A stretch of DNA of 10,480 bases from Propionibacteriaceae bacterium (GCA_030544185.1 JAUNRO010000092.1:1-10480); one strand, 5' to 3'. Shown: positions 1-7,642, numbered from the stretch's first letter. Made by a program: numbers and translations. The notes: generated from the sequence alone by a model not told the origin.

Positions 1-28
1 GGGGCATGGGCGGTCCCTTCTCTATGTC

Positions 29-694
29 CTATTGGCCGGATTCGCGGGATTCGCCGGGGCGCCTCGGATCATCGGGCACCTCGATGCCGTGCCGCCGCGC
101 CGCCGCGGCATCGTCGATGTCGCCGAGCAGGCCGTCGGGCAGCGTGATGCTCGTTGGCCGCAGGCCGGCGATGAGCGCACGGACCGAGAGATCATGGCCG
201 CCCCCGTGGGCGGCGAGTGCGTCGCTCAGCGCAGCGCGGCGATAGAGCGCGAACAGGATCTGGTCGTGGCCGCCCGAGTCCGTGGGTGTGATGAGGTCGG
301 CGTCCTTGTCAACTGATCCGCTGGGTGAATCAGCTGACAAGGACGCCGACACCGACTCCACCAGCGCCCGCGCCGCCGCCTCGGCGTACGGATGATCGCA
401 CGCGGTGATCAGCACCCATTCGGCGTCACAGCCGGTCCGCACCAACTCCTTCGCACCGGCCGCGATGCCGGCGACCGGACCGCCGAACGGAGGATCCTCG
501 CGGACCACGCGTACGCCCGGAATCGGCAGGTCGAGGGGGCCGACCGCCACCTGATGACAGGCGGCGCCGCCGGCCGCGACCGCATGCTCCAACAGGGTCT
601 GTCCCCGGAAGATCAGCTGTGATTTGTCGGCGGTTCGCAGCCGCCGGGATCGCCCGCCTGCAAGGATGATGTGAGCATGCGTGAGGTTGGCCAC
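29..694 (-). CDS. mobA: Molybdenum cofactor guanylyltransferase (MobA-like)
   Basis: The 221-residue product belongs to the MobA nucleotidyltransferase family, which transfers GMP from GTP to Mo-molybdopterin in the cytoplasm to make the MGD cofactor. Visible in order: the N-terminal nucleotide-binding loop LAGGRSRRL with DKS (residues 11-25), EDPPFGGPVAGI (66-77), the metal-binding ITACDHPY with Asp100, DQILFALYR (144-152) and GDIDD (191-195). The loop lacks the Gly that usually follows RRM (here RRLRTADK), and QPL is QIL, so it is a somewhat divergent member. Residues about 114-128 are Ser-rich and look like an insertion; they coincide with a long inverted repeat at 296-350. The start is GTG at 692-694: an in-frame TGA lies upstream and no other usual start codon follows it. 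No Shine-Dalgarno is present, and a TAnnnT box sits 7 nt upstream, suggesting a leaderless mRNA. It is divergent to narG, whose product needs MGD. Another NTP-transferase of the same fold is possible but less likely given the context. Confidence 0.85.
   Translation of the reverse strand: MANLTHAHIILAGGRSRRLRTADKSQLIFRGQTLLEHAVAAGGAACHQVAVGPLDLPIPGVRVVREDPPFGGPVAGIAAGAKELVRTGCDAEWVLITACDHPYAEAAARALVESVSASLSADSPSGSVDKDADLITPTDSGGHDQILFALYRRAALSDALAAHGGGHDLSVRALIAGLRPTSITLPDGLLGDIDDAAAARRHGIEVPDDPRRPGESRESGQ
296..350. repeat. Long inverted repeat inside mobA
   Basis: The arms GTCGGCGTCCTTGTCA (296-311) and TGACAAGGACGCCGAC (335-350) are perfect reverse complements over 16 bp. After one mismatch (312/334) a further 5 bp pair, CTGAT (313-317) with ATCAG (329-333), leaving an 11-nt loop at 318-328. 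The whole structure lies within mobA codons 115-133. The half nearer the mobA 3' end encodes DKDAD, which fits the usual family position before the substrate-binding strand. The other half encodes SASLS, which looks like an inverted copy. No T-run follows on either strand, so it is not a classical terminator. That it folds as a stem in RNA or single-stranded DNA is inferred. Confidence 0.9.
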
Positions 695-701
695 AGGGCT
701 C

Positions 702-728
702 AGCCTAGGGGCTCATCTGCATGGTCAG
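702..728 (-). promoter_or_regulatory. Putative leaderless promoter of mobA
   Basis: Read on the minus strand, TAGGCT (707 to 702) fits the actinobacterial -10 pattern TAnnnT. It is followed by exactly 7 nt and then the GTG start at 694, so transcription would begin at the start codon. A weak -35, CTGACC (728 to 723), lies 15 bp upstream of the -10 and overlaps the proposed narG -35. No ribosome binding site precedes the GTG. This is inferred from pattern and spacing only. Confidence 0.35.
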
Positions 729-750
729 AAAACTTTCGGAACATTAGGGT
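722..750 (+). promoter_or_regulatory. Putative leaderless promoter of the nar operon
   Basis: A -35-like TGGTCA (722-727, four of six matches to TTGACA) is followed after 17 bp by TAGGGT (745-750), which fits the actinobacterial -10 pattern TAnnnT. The A of the narG ATG at 758 is 8 nt after the last -10 base, the position expected for a leaderless transcript start. The AGGG at 746-749 could instead act as a weak ribosome binding site, so a promoter farther upstream, inside mobA, is the alternative. Confidence 0.45.
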
Positions 751-755
751 TAATG
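742..755. promoter_or_regulatory. CATTA-N4-TAATG palindrome over the narG -10
   Basis: CATTA (742-746) and TAATG (751-755) are perfect inverted half-sites separated by GGGT. The 5-N4-5 layout is that of FNR-type sites (TTGAT-N4-ATCAA), but the half-site sequence differs. It covers the proposed narG -10 box, so a protein bound here would block narG transcription rather than activate it. Chance symmetry of an AT-rich promoter core is a real alternative. Confidence 0.3.
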
Positions 756-757
756 CT

Positions 758-3700
758 ATGACGGAGCAGACGACGACGCCCACCCGTCCCCTCGGTCCGG
801 ACGGCCCGCTCACCGATGCCCTGCTCGGGCTCGGCCGGTTCTTCAGCCGGGCGGAAACCACCGAGGACAACCGCGCGGTGTTCAAACAGGGCGGCCGCGA
901 GGGCGATGTGTTCTATCGCGATCGCTGGAGCCATGACAAGGTGGTCCGCTCCACCCACGGGGTGAACTGCACCGGGTCGTGCTCGTGGAAGGTCTATGTC
1001 CGCGACGGCATCATCACCTGGGAGGCCCAGCAGACCGACTACCCGTCGACGGGGGCCGACCGGCCCGAATACGAGCCGCGCGGCTGCCCGCGCGGGGCCG
1101 CCTTCTCCTGGTATACCTATTCGCCCACCCGGGTGAAGTATCCCTATGGCCGCGGGGTTCTCGTCGATCTCTATCGCGAGGCGCGCAAGCAGCACGCCGA
1201 CCCCGTCGAGGCGTGGCAGAGCATCGTCTGCGATCCCGCGAAACGACGCCGCTATCAGCAGGCCCGCGGCAAGGGCGGCCTGGTCCGGATGAGCTGGGAC
1301 GAAGCACTCGAGGTGACCGCCGCGTCCTATGTCCACACGATCAAGACCTGGGGGCCGGACCGGCTGGTGTCGTTCTCGCCGATTCCCGCGATGAGCCAGG
1401 TCTCCCATGCGATCGGCACGCGTTTCACCCATTTGTTGGGCGGCGCGATGACGAGCTTCTATGACTGGTACGCCGACCTGCCCGTCGCCTCGCCCCAGGT
1501 CTTCGGCGACCAGACCGACGTGCCGGAGTCCGGCGACTGGTGGGATTCGACCTATCTGATGATGTGGGGTTCCAACGTCCCCATGACCCGGACCCCGGAT
1601 GCCCACTGGATGACCGAGGTCCGCTATCGCGGCACCAAGGTCGTCACGGTCAGCCCCGACTATGCGGAGAACACCAAGTTCGCCGACGAGTGGGTGCCCG
1701 CCCAGGCCGGCACCGATGCGGCGCTGGCGATGGCGATGGGCCACGTCATGCTCAAGGAGTTCTTCGTCGACCGATTGGTGGACTTCTTCCGCGACTACGT
1801 GACGACCTATACCGACCTGCCCCACCTGGTGCGGTTGGAGGAGCGCCATGGCCAGCTGTGCGCGGGCAAGTTCCTCACCGGTGCCGACCTCGGCAACGAT
1901 TCCGAGGACCCGGCGTTCAAGACCGTGGTCTTCGATGTCGTGACCGACGATGTCGCGATCCCCAACGGCTCGATGGGCTTTCGCTATGCGGAGACGGGCG
2001 CCGGCAAGTGGAACCTCGATCTCGGTGACGTCCGCCCCGCGCTGACGATGGCCGATGTCGATCACGAGGTCGCGGAGGTCGCGCTGCCGGCGTTCGTCGA
2101 CCCGCGTGGTGAGGGCTCGGTCATCACCCGCGGCGTCCCCGTCCGCCGGGTGGGGGAGCACCTGGTCACGACCGTGTTCGACCTCATGCTCGCCCAATAC
2201 GGCGTACGCCGCGACGGGCTGCCCGGGCAGTGGCCGTCGGGTTACGACGACGTCGACTCGCCCTATACCCCTGCCTGGCAGGAGGCGATCACCTCGGTCT
2301 CGGCCGAGCAGTGCATCCGCATCGCGCGCGAGTTCGCCGGCAACGCCGAGCAGTCCGAGGGCCGCACGATGATCATCATCGGTGCGGGCATCTGCCACTG
2401 GTTCCACGCCGATGTCACCTATCGCGCGATCATGGCGCTGCTCATGCTCACCGGCTGCATCGGCCGCAACGGCGGCGGCTGGGCGCACTATGTCGGTCAG
2501 GAGAAGTGCCGGCCGATGATCGGCTGGTTCAACCTCGCCAACGCCCTCGACTGGTCGCGTCCGCCGCGGACGATGATCGGCACCGGGTATTGGTATATGC
2601 ACACCGACCAGTGGCGCACCGACGGCTATTCGACCGATGTGCTGACCTCGCCGCTGTCCACGGGCTCGCTGGACGGGACCCACACCGCGGACGCGCTGGT
2701 GAAATCGGCCCGGCTGGGCTGGATGCCGTTCTATCCGCAGTTCGACCGCAACCCGCTCGATCTCGCCGATGAGGCGAAGGCCGCGGTGGCGGCGGGCGAG
2801 GTGGAGACGCCGCAGGACTACATCGTCGGCGAGCTCAAGGCCGGCCGGCTGAAGTCGGCGCTGGAGGACATCGACGCCGAGCAGAACTGGCCGCGCAACC
2901 TCATCCTGTGGCGCTCGAACCTGTTCGGTTCCTCGGCGAAGGGCAACGAATACTTCCTCAAGCACCTGCTCGGCACCCACAACAATGTGATGCCCAACGA
3001 GCACGGTGCCGATCTGCGCCCGCAGGAGATCGCGTGGCACGACGAGGCACCGGAGGGCAAGCTGGACCTGTTGGTCTCCGCGGACTTCCGGATGACCTCG
3101 ACGACGCTGCTGTCCGATGTCGTCCTCCCGGCCGCGACGTGGTACGAGAAATACGACCTCAGCTCCACCGACATGCATCCCTATGTGCACGCGTTCACCC
3201 CGGCGATCGCGCCGCCGTGGGAATGCAAGTCGGACTTCGAGATCTTCCGGCTGCTCGCGGAGCGGATCTCGATGTATGCCAGGAACCACCTGGGGACCCG
3301 GTCCGACATCGTGGCGGTTCCCCTGCAGCACGACACCCCGGGCCAGATCGCCCAGCCCGGCGGGCACGTCTATGACTGGAAGGGCACCAACCTGCCGGCC
3401 AAGCCCGGCAAGAACATGCCCAACCTCATGGTGGTCGAGCGCGACTACACCGCGATCGCCGACAAGCTGCTGTCGGTGGGCCCGCTCGCCGACCGGCTCG
3501 GGTTCACGATCAAGAACATCACCTATGACGTCTCCCACCAGGTCAACCAGCTCGGGCAGCTGCACGGCGTCTTCGACCGCGGTGTCGCGGGCGGGCGGCC
3601 GGTGATCAACACCGACGAGCGGTTCGCCGAGGCGATCCTGATGTTCTCGGGCACAACCAACGGCGAGCTCGCGACCCAGGGGTTCAGGACGCTGGAGAAG

Positions 3701-4483
3701 ATGACCGGCTGCCGGCTCGCGGACCTGGCCGAGGGCTCGGAGGAGCGGCGGATCAGCTTCGTCGAGACCCAGAACGCGCCTCAGCCGGTGATCACCTCAC
3801 CGGAGTGGTCGGGCTCGGAGACCGGCGGGCGGCGCTATGCGGCGTTCACGGTCAACACCGAGCGGCTCAAGCCGTGGCACACCCTGTCCGGGCGGATGCA
3901 CTTCTTCCTCGACCACGACTGGATGATCGACTCCGGTGAGCAACTGCCGATCTATCGCCCGCCGCTGAACATGACCCGGATGTATGGCGAGCCCGAGCTC
4001 GGGGCCGTCACCGGGGCCCAGGGCCGCGAGGTCGCGGTGCGCTATCTCACCGTGCACAACAAGTGGTCGATCCACTCCGAATATCAGGACAACCTGTTCA
4101 TGCTGTCGCTCAGCCGCGGCGGCCCCGCGTGCTGGCTGAGCCCGGCCGATGCGGCTGCGATCGATGTCACCGACAACGACTGGATCGAGCTGGTCAACGC
4201 CAACGGCGTGTTCGTGGCCCGCGCGATCATCACCCACCGCCTGCCCGACGGCATCGTGTTCGTCCCGCACGCGCAGGAGCGCACGGTCGACATCCCGAAG
4301 TCGGAGGCGACCGGGCGTCGGGGCGGGATCCACAACTCCGTGACCCGGATCCTGCTGAAACCCACGCACCTGATCGGTGGTTACGCCCACCAGGCGTACG
4401 CCTTCAACTATCTGGGCCCGACCGGGGTCCAGCGCGACATCGTCTCGGTGATCCGCAAGCGCTCCCAGGAGGTGCAGTACTGA
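758..4483 (+). CDS. narG: Respiratory nitrate reductase, alpha (catalytic) subunit
   Basis: NarG reduces nitrate to nitrite with electrons from NarH, at a Mo-bis-MGD centre on the cytoplasmic face of the membrane. The product is 1241 residues, close to the 1247 of E. coli NarG, and recognisably similar from end to end. The FS0 cluster ligands are His67, Cys71, Cys75 and Cys110 (H-x3-C-x3-C-x34-C), in HGVNCTGSCSWK and RGCPRGA. The motif YDWYADLP (235-242) holds the conserved Asp that ligates molybdenum in E. coli. Other family signatures are WGSNVP, GGGWAHYVGQEK, TATWYEK-type residues near 793 and, in the C-terminal cofactor-binding domain, RGGIHNSVTRI and GGYAHQAYAFNY. There is no twin-arginine signal, as expected for a cytoplasm-facing NarG. 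ATG 758 was chosen because the protein then begins at the family position; the in-frame GTG at 671 would overlap mobA. It is the first gene of the operon and overlaps narH as TGATG. Confidence 0.98.
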   Translation: MTEQTTTPTRPLGPDGPLTDALLGLGRFFSRAETTEDNRAVFKQGGREGDVFYRDRWSHDKVVRSTHGVNCTGSCSWKVYVRDGIITWEAQQTDYPSTGADRPEYEPRGCPRGAAFSWYTYSPTRVKYPYGRGVLVDLYREARKQHADPVEAWQSIVCDPAKRRRYQQARGKGGLVRMSWDEALEVTAASYVHTIKTWGPDRLVSFSPIPAMSQVSHAIGTRFTHLLGGAMTSFYDWYADLPVASPQVFGDQTDVPESGDWWDSTYLMMWGSNVPMTRTPDAHWMTEVRYRGTKVVTVSPDYAENTKFADEWVPAQAGTDAALAMAMGHVMLKEFFVDRLVDFFRDYVTTYTDLPHLVRLEERHGQLCAGKFLTGADLGNDSEDPAFKTVVFDVVTDDVAIPNGSMGFRYAETGAGKWNLDLGDVRPALTMADVDHEVAEVALPAFVDPRGEGSVITRGVPVRRVGEHLVTTVFDLMLAQYGVRRDGLPGQWPSGYDDVDSPYTPAWQEAITSVSAEQCIRIAREFAGNAEQSEGRTMIIIGAGICHWFHADVTYRAIMALLMLTGCIGRNGGGWAHYVGQEKCRPMIGWFNLANALDWSRPPRTMIGTGYWYMHTDQWRTDGYSTDVLTSPLSTGSLDGTHTADALVKSARLGWMPFYPQFDRNPLDLADEAKAAVAAGEVETPQDYIVGELKAGRLKSALEDIDAEQNWPRNLILWRSNLFGSSAKGNEYFLKHLLGTHNNVMPNEHGADLRPQEIAWHDEAPEGKLDLLVSADFRMTSTTLLSDVVLPAATWYEKYDLSSTDMHPYVHAFTPAIAPPWECKSDFEIFRLLAERISMYARNHLGTRSDIVAVPLQHDTPGQIAQPGGHVYDWKGTNLPAKPGKNMPNLMVVERDYTAIADKLLSVGPLADRLGFTIKNITYDVSHQVNQLGQLHGVFDRGVAGGRPVINTDERFAEAILMFSGTTNGELATQGFRTLEKMTGCRLADLAEGSEERRISFVETQNAPQPVITSPEWSGSETGGRRYAAFTVNTERLKPWHTLSGRMHFFLDHDWMIDSGEQLPIYRPPLNMTRMYGEPELGAVTGAQGREVAVRYLTVHNKWSIHSEYQDNLFMLSLSRGGPACWLSPADAAAIDVTDNDWIELVNANGVFVARAIITHRLPDGIVFVPHAQERTVDIPKSEATGRRGGIHNSVTRILLKPTHLIGGYAHQAYAFNYLGPTGVQRDIVSVIRKRSQEVQY
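4467..4472 (+). promoter_or_regulatory. Ribosome binding site of narH
   Basis: A full AGGAGG lies 10 nt before ATG 4483, inside the last codons of narG. It fixes the narH start within a frame that stays open back to 4063. Confidence 0.7.
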
Positions 4484-6138
4484 TGCGCATCATGTGTCAG
4501 GCCGCGATGGTGATGAACCTCGACAAATGCATCGGCTGCCACACCTGCTCGGTCACCTGCAAGCAGGCGTGGACCAACCGGGCCGGCACCGAATATGTCT
4601 GGTTCAACAATGTCGAGACCCGCCCGGGCCAGGGCTATCCGCGGCGCTATGAGGACCAGGAGCGGTGGAAGGGCGGCTGGACGCTCAATAGCCGCGGCCG
4701 GCTCAAGCTGAAGGCCGGCGGCCGGCTGTCGAAGCTGTTCGGCATCTTCGCCTCGCCGGTGCAGCCGGAGCTGGACGACTACTACCAGCCGTGGACCTAT
4801 GACTATGCGAACCTGATCGAGGCACCGCTCGGCGACGACTTCCCGGTCGCCCAGCCGAAGTCGCTGATCACGGGCAAGAACATGAAGATCGAGTGGTCGG
4901 CCAACTGGGACGACGATCTCGGCGGCATGCCCCAGCACGGCCAAGAGGACCCGATCGTCGCGAAGCTGCGCGAGGAGGCCAACCTCGAGATCAAATATGC
5001 CTATGAGCAGACGTTCATGTTCTATGTGCCGCGGATCTGCGAGCACTGCCTCAACCCGTCGTGCATGGCCTCGTGCCCGTCGGGAGCGATCTATAAGCGC
5101 TCCGAGGACGGCATCGTGCTCGTCGACCAGGACCGCTGCCGCGGCTGGCGCCAGTGCGTGACCGGCTGCCCCTATAAGAAGATCTATTTCAACCACCGCA
5201 CCGGCAAGGCCGAGAAGTGCACGTTCTGCTATCCGCGGCTGGAGGTCGGCCTGCCGACGGTCTGCGCGGAGACCTGTGTGGGCCGGCTGCGCTATATCGG
5301 CGTGATCCTCTATGACGCCGATGCGGTGAGTGCGGCCGCGTCGGTGCCCGATCCGCAGGATCTGTATGCCGCGCAGCTCGACCTGATGCTCGACCCGAAC
5401 GACCCCGAGGTGATGGCAGCGGCCCGCCGCGACGGCATCCCGGAGGACTGGCTGGAGGCGGCCCGGCGTTCGCCGATCTATGCGCTCGCCAAGGAGTTCA
5501 AGGTCGCGCTGCCGCTGCACCCGGAATACCGGACGATGCCGATGGTCTGGTATATCCCGCCGCTGTCCCCGGTCGTCGACATGCTCTCCCGCCAGGGCCA
5601 TGACGCCGAGGATGCGGGCGTGCTCTTCGGGGCGCTGGAGTCATTGCGGATCCCGAGCGAATATCTCGCCGAGCTGTTCACCGCCGGTGACGTCGGCGAG
5701 GTCGACCGGGTGCTGCGGATCCTCGCCGGCATGCGCTCCTATATGCGCGGGGTGACCCTGCGCACCGGCGCCGACGAGTCCATCGCCGAATCGGTGGGGA
5801 TGACCGGCAACGATCTGCACCGCCTCTATCGGCTGCTGGCGATCGCGAAATATCACGAGCGCTATGTCATCCCCAAGGCCCACTGGGAGCAGGCCCACGA
5901 TCTGGAGGAGCTCGCGTGCTCGCTCGAGGCCGGTGGCGGCGGCATGTATGAGTCCGGTCCCTTCGGCGAGGCCTCTGGTCGCCCGATGCCCGTCGCGGCC
6001 GAGACCTTCGCCGCGCTCAAGGAACGCCAGACCTCGGCGGCCGCCACGGGCGCCGAGCAGATGTCGAGTCGGGTCAACCTCCTCAACTGGGATGGTCAAG
6101 GCTCGCCCGTCGACGGGGGAGCGGAGAACCGGCGATGA
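4483..6138 (+). CDS. narH: Respiratory nitrate reductase, beta (Fe-S) subunit
   Basis: NarH carries electrons from the NarI hemes to NarG through four Fe-S clusters. All sixteen ligand positions are visible: Cys16/19/22/26 in CIGCHTCSVTC; Cys186/189/194/198 in CEHCLNPSCMASC; Cys219, Trp222, Cys225, Cys229 in CRGWRQCVTGC; and Cys246/249/261/265 in CTFCYP and CAETC. Trp222 replaces the second cysteine, as in E. coli NarH, and marks the [3Fe-4S] cluster. The protein has 551 residues against 512 in E. coli; most of the excess is a C-terminal region with a Gly-rich stretch and an NLLNWDG motif that I recall from Gram-positive NarH. The start ATG 4483 overlaps the narG TGA (TGATG) and aligns with the N-terminus of known NarH proteins. 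Tyrosine is encoded by TAT 23 times and TAC only 3 times, unusual in such GC-rich DNA. It overlaps narJ as ATGA. Confidence 0.98.
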   Translation: MRIMCQAAMVMNLDKCIGCHTCSVTCKQAWTNRAGTEYVWFNNVETRPGQGYPRRYEDQERWKGGWTLNSRGRLKLKAGGRLSKLFGIFASPVQPELDDYYQPWTYDYANLIEAPLGDDFPVAQPKSLITGKNMKIEWSANWDDDLGGMPQHGQEDPIVAKLREEANLEIKYAYEQTFMFYVPRICEHCLNPSCMASCPSGAIYKRSEDGIVLVDQDRCRGWRQCVTGCPYKKIYFNHRTGKAEKCTFCYPRLEVGLPTVCAETCVGRLRYIGVILYDADAVSAAASVPDPQDLYAAQLDLMLDPNDPEVMAAARRDGIPEDWLEAARRSPIYALAKEFKVALPLHPEYRTMPMVWYIPPLSPVVDMLSRQGHDAEDAGVLFGALESLRIPSEYLAELFTAGDVGEVDRVLRILAGMRSYMRGVTLRTGADESIAESVGMTGNDLHRLYRLLAIAKYHERYVIPKAHWEQAHDLEELACSLEAGGGGMYESGPFGEASGRPMPVAAETFAALKERQTSAAATGAEQMSSRVNLLNWDGQGSPVDGGAENRR

Positions 6139-6851
6139 AGTGGTTGCGACGGCGGGAGCGCGCGGCGGGTCCGCCCACCGCACCGACCGTGTACGCCGCG
6201 GCCGCGCTCGTCCTGGCGTACCCGGATCAGGGCCTGGCCAACCGGCTCGACGAGATCGCCGCGGCGGTCGAACGGGTGGGAGTGGGGGAGAGCTTCGCGC
6301 CGCTGCTCGCGCACCTGCGCGGGGACCTCACCGAGATCCAGGCCCAGCACGCGCAGGAGTTCGACTATTCGAAGCGGCACGCGCTCAACCTGACCTATTG
6401 GATCGACGGGGACACCCGCCGGCGCGGGGAATCGCTCCTGCGCTACAAGCAGGCCTACCGCGACTCCGGGCTCTGGGTCGACCTCGACGGCGAGCTGCCC
6501 GACTATCTGCCGATGGTGCTCGAGTTCGCCGTCAACGATCCCGAGCGCGGGCGCGAGCTGCTCATCGCCTCGCGGCCGGCGCTGGAACTGCTGCGCTTCG
6601 CGCTCCGCGATGACGAGCTGCCCCACGAGGGGGTCGTCGCCGCGATCTGCGCGACCCTGCCCGGAGAGTCGCCGACCGATCGGCTGTCGATCGCCCGGAT
6701 GCAGGGCTGGCAGCCGCCGACCGAGACCGTCGGTCTTGGCATGGCGCCGTACGCCGCAGACGGCGCCGAGGGACTTCCGCTCTATGCGCTGACCCCGCCG
6801 TCAGTGCCCCATGGTGTTCGCCTGCCCATCCTCAACCAGCAGGAGTCGTGA
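6135..6851 (+). CDS. narJ: Nitrate reductase assembly chaperone (delta subunit)
   Basis: NarJ is a cytoplasmic chaperone of the TorD/DmsD/NarJ group. It binds apo-NarG, assists cofactor insertion and holds NarGH until it docks on NarI; it is not part of the final enzyme. The 238 residues match the usual length (236 in E. coli). Family features are an all-helical make-up, the region EFDYSKRHALNLTYW (75-89), DTRRRGESLLRYKQAY (93-108) and ELPDYLPMVLEF (120-131), the best conserved block. The C-terminal third is Pro-rich and variable. The start ATG 6135 overlaps the narH stop (ATGA), with GGAG at 6123-6126 eight bases upstream. Its tyrosine codons are mixed (4 TAT, 5 TAC), unlike narH and narI. 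Position between narH and narI is the standard narGHJI order. Confidence 0.95.
   Translation: MKWLRRRERAAGPPTAPTVYAAAALVLAYPDQGLANRLDEIAAAVERVGVGESFAPLLAHLRGDLTEIQAQHAQEFDYSKRHALNLTYWIDGDTRRRGESLLRYKQAYRDSGLWVDLDGELPDYLPMVLEFAVNDPERGRELLIASRPALELLRFALRDDELPHEGVVAAICATLPGESPTDRLSIARMQGWQPPTETVGLGMAPYAADGAEGLPLYALTPPSVPHGVRLPILNQQES
6841..6845 (+). promoter_or_regulatory. Ribosome binding site of narI
   Basis: AGGAG lies 5 nt before ATG 6851 but only 2 nt before the alternative GTG 6848. The spacing favours the ATG as the narI start. Confidence 0.65.
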
Positions 6852-7636
6852 TGAATCAGGACCGCGCACTCTCGATCGTGCTCTGGGGGCTGCTGCCCTA
6901 TGTGACTATTGCGCTGCTGGTCGGCGGCACGATCTGGCGGTGGCGCTATGACCAGTTCGGCTGGACGACCCGCTCGTCGCAGCTCTATGAGGGCAAGCTG
7001 CTGCGGATCGCATCCCCACTGTTCCACTTCGGCATCCTCGTGGTCATCGTCGGCCACGCGATGGGCCTGCTGATCCCCAAGCGGTGGACCGACGCCATCG
7101 GCATCAGCCAGCACAACTATCACCTGATGGCGCTGAGCCTCGGCGCGCTGGCGGGCATCTGCACGCTGGTCGGCGTGGTGCTGCTCGTCATCCGCCGCCG
7201 GACCACCGGCCCGGTGTTCCAGGCGACGACCGCGAACGACAAGGTGATGTATATCTTCCTGGTGGGCGCGATCATCATGGGTCTGCTCGCCACCTTCTTC
7301 GGCACGATCACCCCGGCGGGCCAGGACGAACACAACTATCGTGAGACGGTGTCGATCTGGTTCCGCTCGATCTTCGTGCTGCAGCCCAACGTCGACGTGA
7401 TGGCCCAGGCCACGATGCTGTTCAAGGTTCATGTCCTCGGTGGCATGGTGCTCTTCGCGCTCTGGCCGTTCACGCGCCTGGTGCATGCGTTCAGCGCGCC
7501 GCTCGGCTATCTGTTCCGGCCCTATGTCGTCTATCGCTCCGCCGATCACCGGCGCCCGAGCGGCAGCTCCGGCGGGCGCCGCGGCTGGGACCCGATCGGC
7601 CCTCCGGAGAAGCCGCGCAAGCGGACGCGGGCCTGA
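6851..7636 (+). CDS. narI: Respiratory nitrate reductase, gamma (cytochrome b) subunit
   Basis: NarI is the membrane anchor that oxidises quinol on the outer side and passes electrons through two b-type hemes to NarH. The product is 261 residues with five hydrophobic segments (about 8-27, 55-76, 90-114, 132-152, 190-209). The four heme-ligand histidines of the family are present: His59 and His69 in PLFHFGILVVIVGHAMG, and His194 and His212, 18 residues apart as in E. coli. FTRLVHAFSAPLGYL (207-221) is a strong family signature. A basic, Gly/Pro/Arg-rich tail of about 30 residues extends past the end of E. coli NarI (225 residues) and would lie in the cytoplasm. ATG 6851 forms a TGATG overlap with narJ; GTG one codon upstream is less well placed. 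All nine tyrosines use TAT. A small inverted repeat spans the stop codon. Confidence 0.97.
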   Translation: MNQDRALSIVLWGLLPYVTIALLVGGTIWRWRYDQFGWTTRSSQLYEGKLLRIASPLFHFGILVVIVGHAMGLLIPKRWTDAIGISQHNYHLMALSLGALAGICTLVGVVLLVIRRRTTGPVFQATTANDKVMYIFLVGAIIMGLLATFFGTITPAGQDEHNYRETVSIWFRSIFVLQPNVDVMAQATMLFKVHVLGGMVLFALWPFTRLVHAFSAPLGYLFRPYVVYRSADHRRPSGSSGGRRGWDPIGPPEKPRKRTRA

Positions 7637-7642
7637 GCGTCC
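7623..7642 (+). repeat. GC-rich inverted repeat across the narI stop codon
   Basis: GGACGC (7623-7628) and GCGTCC (7637-7642) can pair with an 8-nt loop containing the narI TGA. No T-run follows, so it is unlikely to be an efficient intrinsic terminator. It might stabilise the narGHJI part of the transcript. A 6-bp stem can also arise by chance in such GC-rich DNA. Confidence 0.3.

Noticed and set aside
38..54. Two copies of GGATTCGC with a 9-base period at the end of mobA
   Set aside because: It only repeats the ES(R/G) residues of a variable C-terminal tail; two copies are too few to call a repeat element.
671..757. Upstream GTG/ATG starts for narG at 671 and 677
   Set aside because: They would overlap the mobA start and add 27-29 residues with no family similarity; no ribosome binding site fits.
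725..3565. Very long minus-strand open frame antisense to narG (946 codons)
   Set aside because: It is a by-product of GC-rich third positions in narG. Its product is Arg/His/Gly/Val-rich, resembles no family I know and lies wholly opposite a well-conserved gene.
4063..4482. Upstream extension of the narH frame
   Set aside because: It overlaps the conserved narG C-terminus. Similarity to NarH begins at ATG 4483, which has a full AGGAGG in front of it.
6671..6736. Cluster of small palindromes in narJ (GCCGA-CCGA-TCGGC and AGACCG-T-CGGTCT)
   Set aside because: Five- and six-base arms are common in DNA this rich in GC, and nothing in position or context suggests a function.
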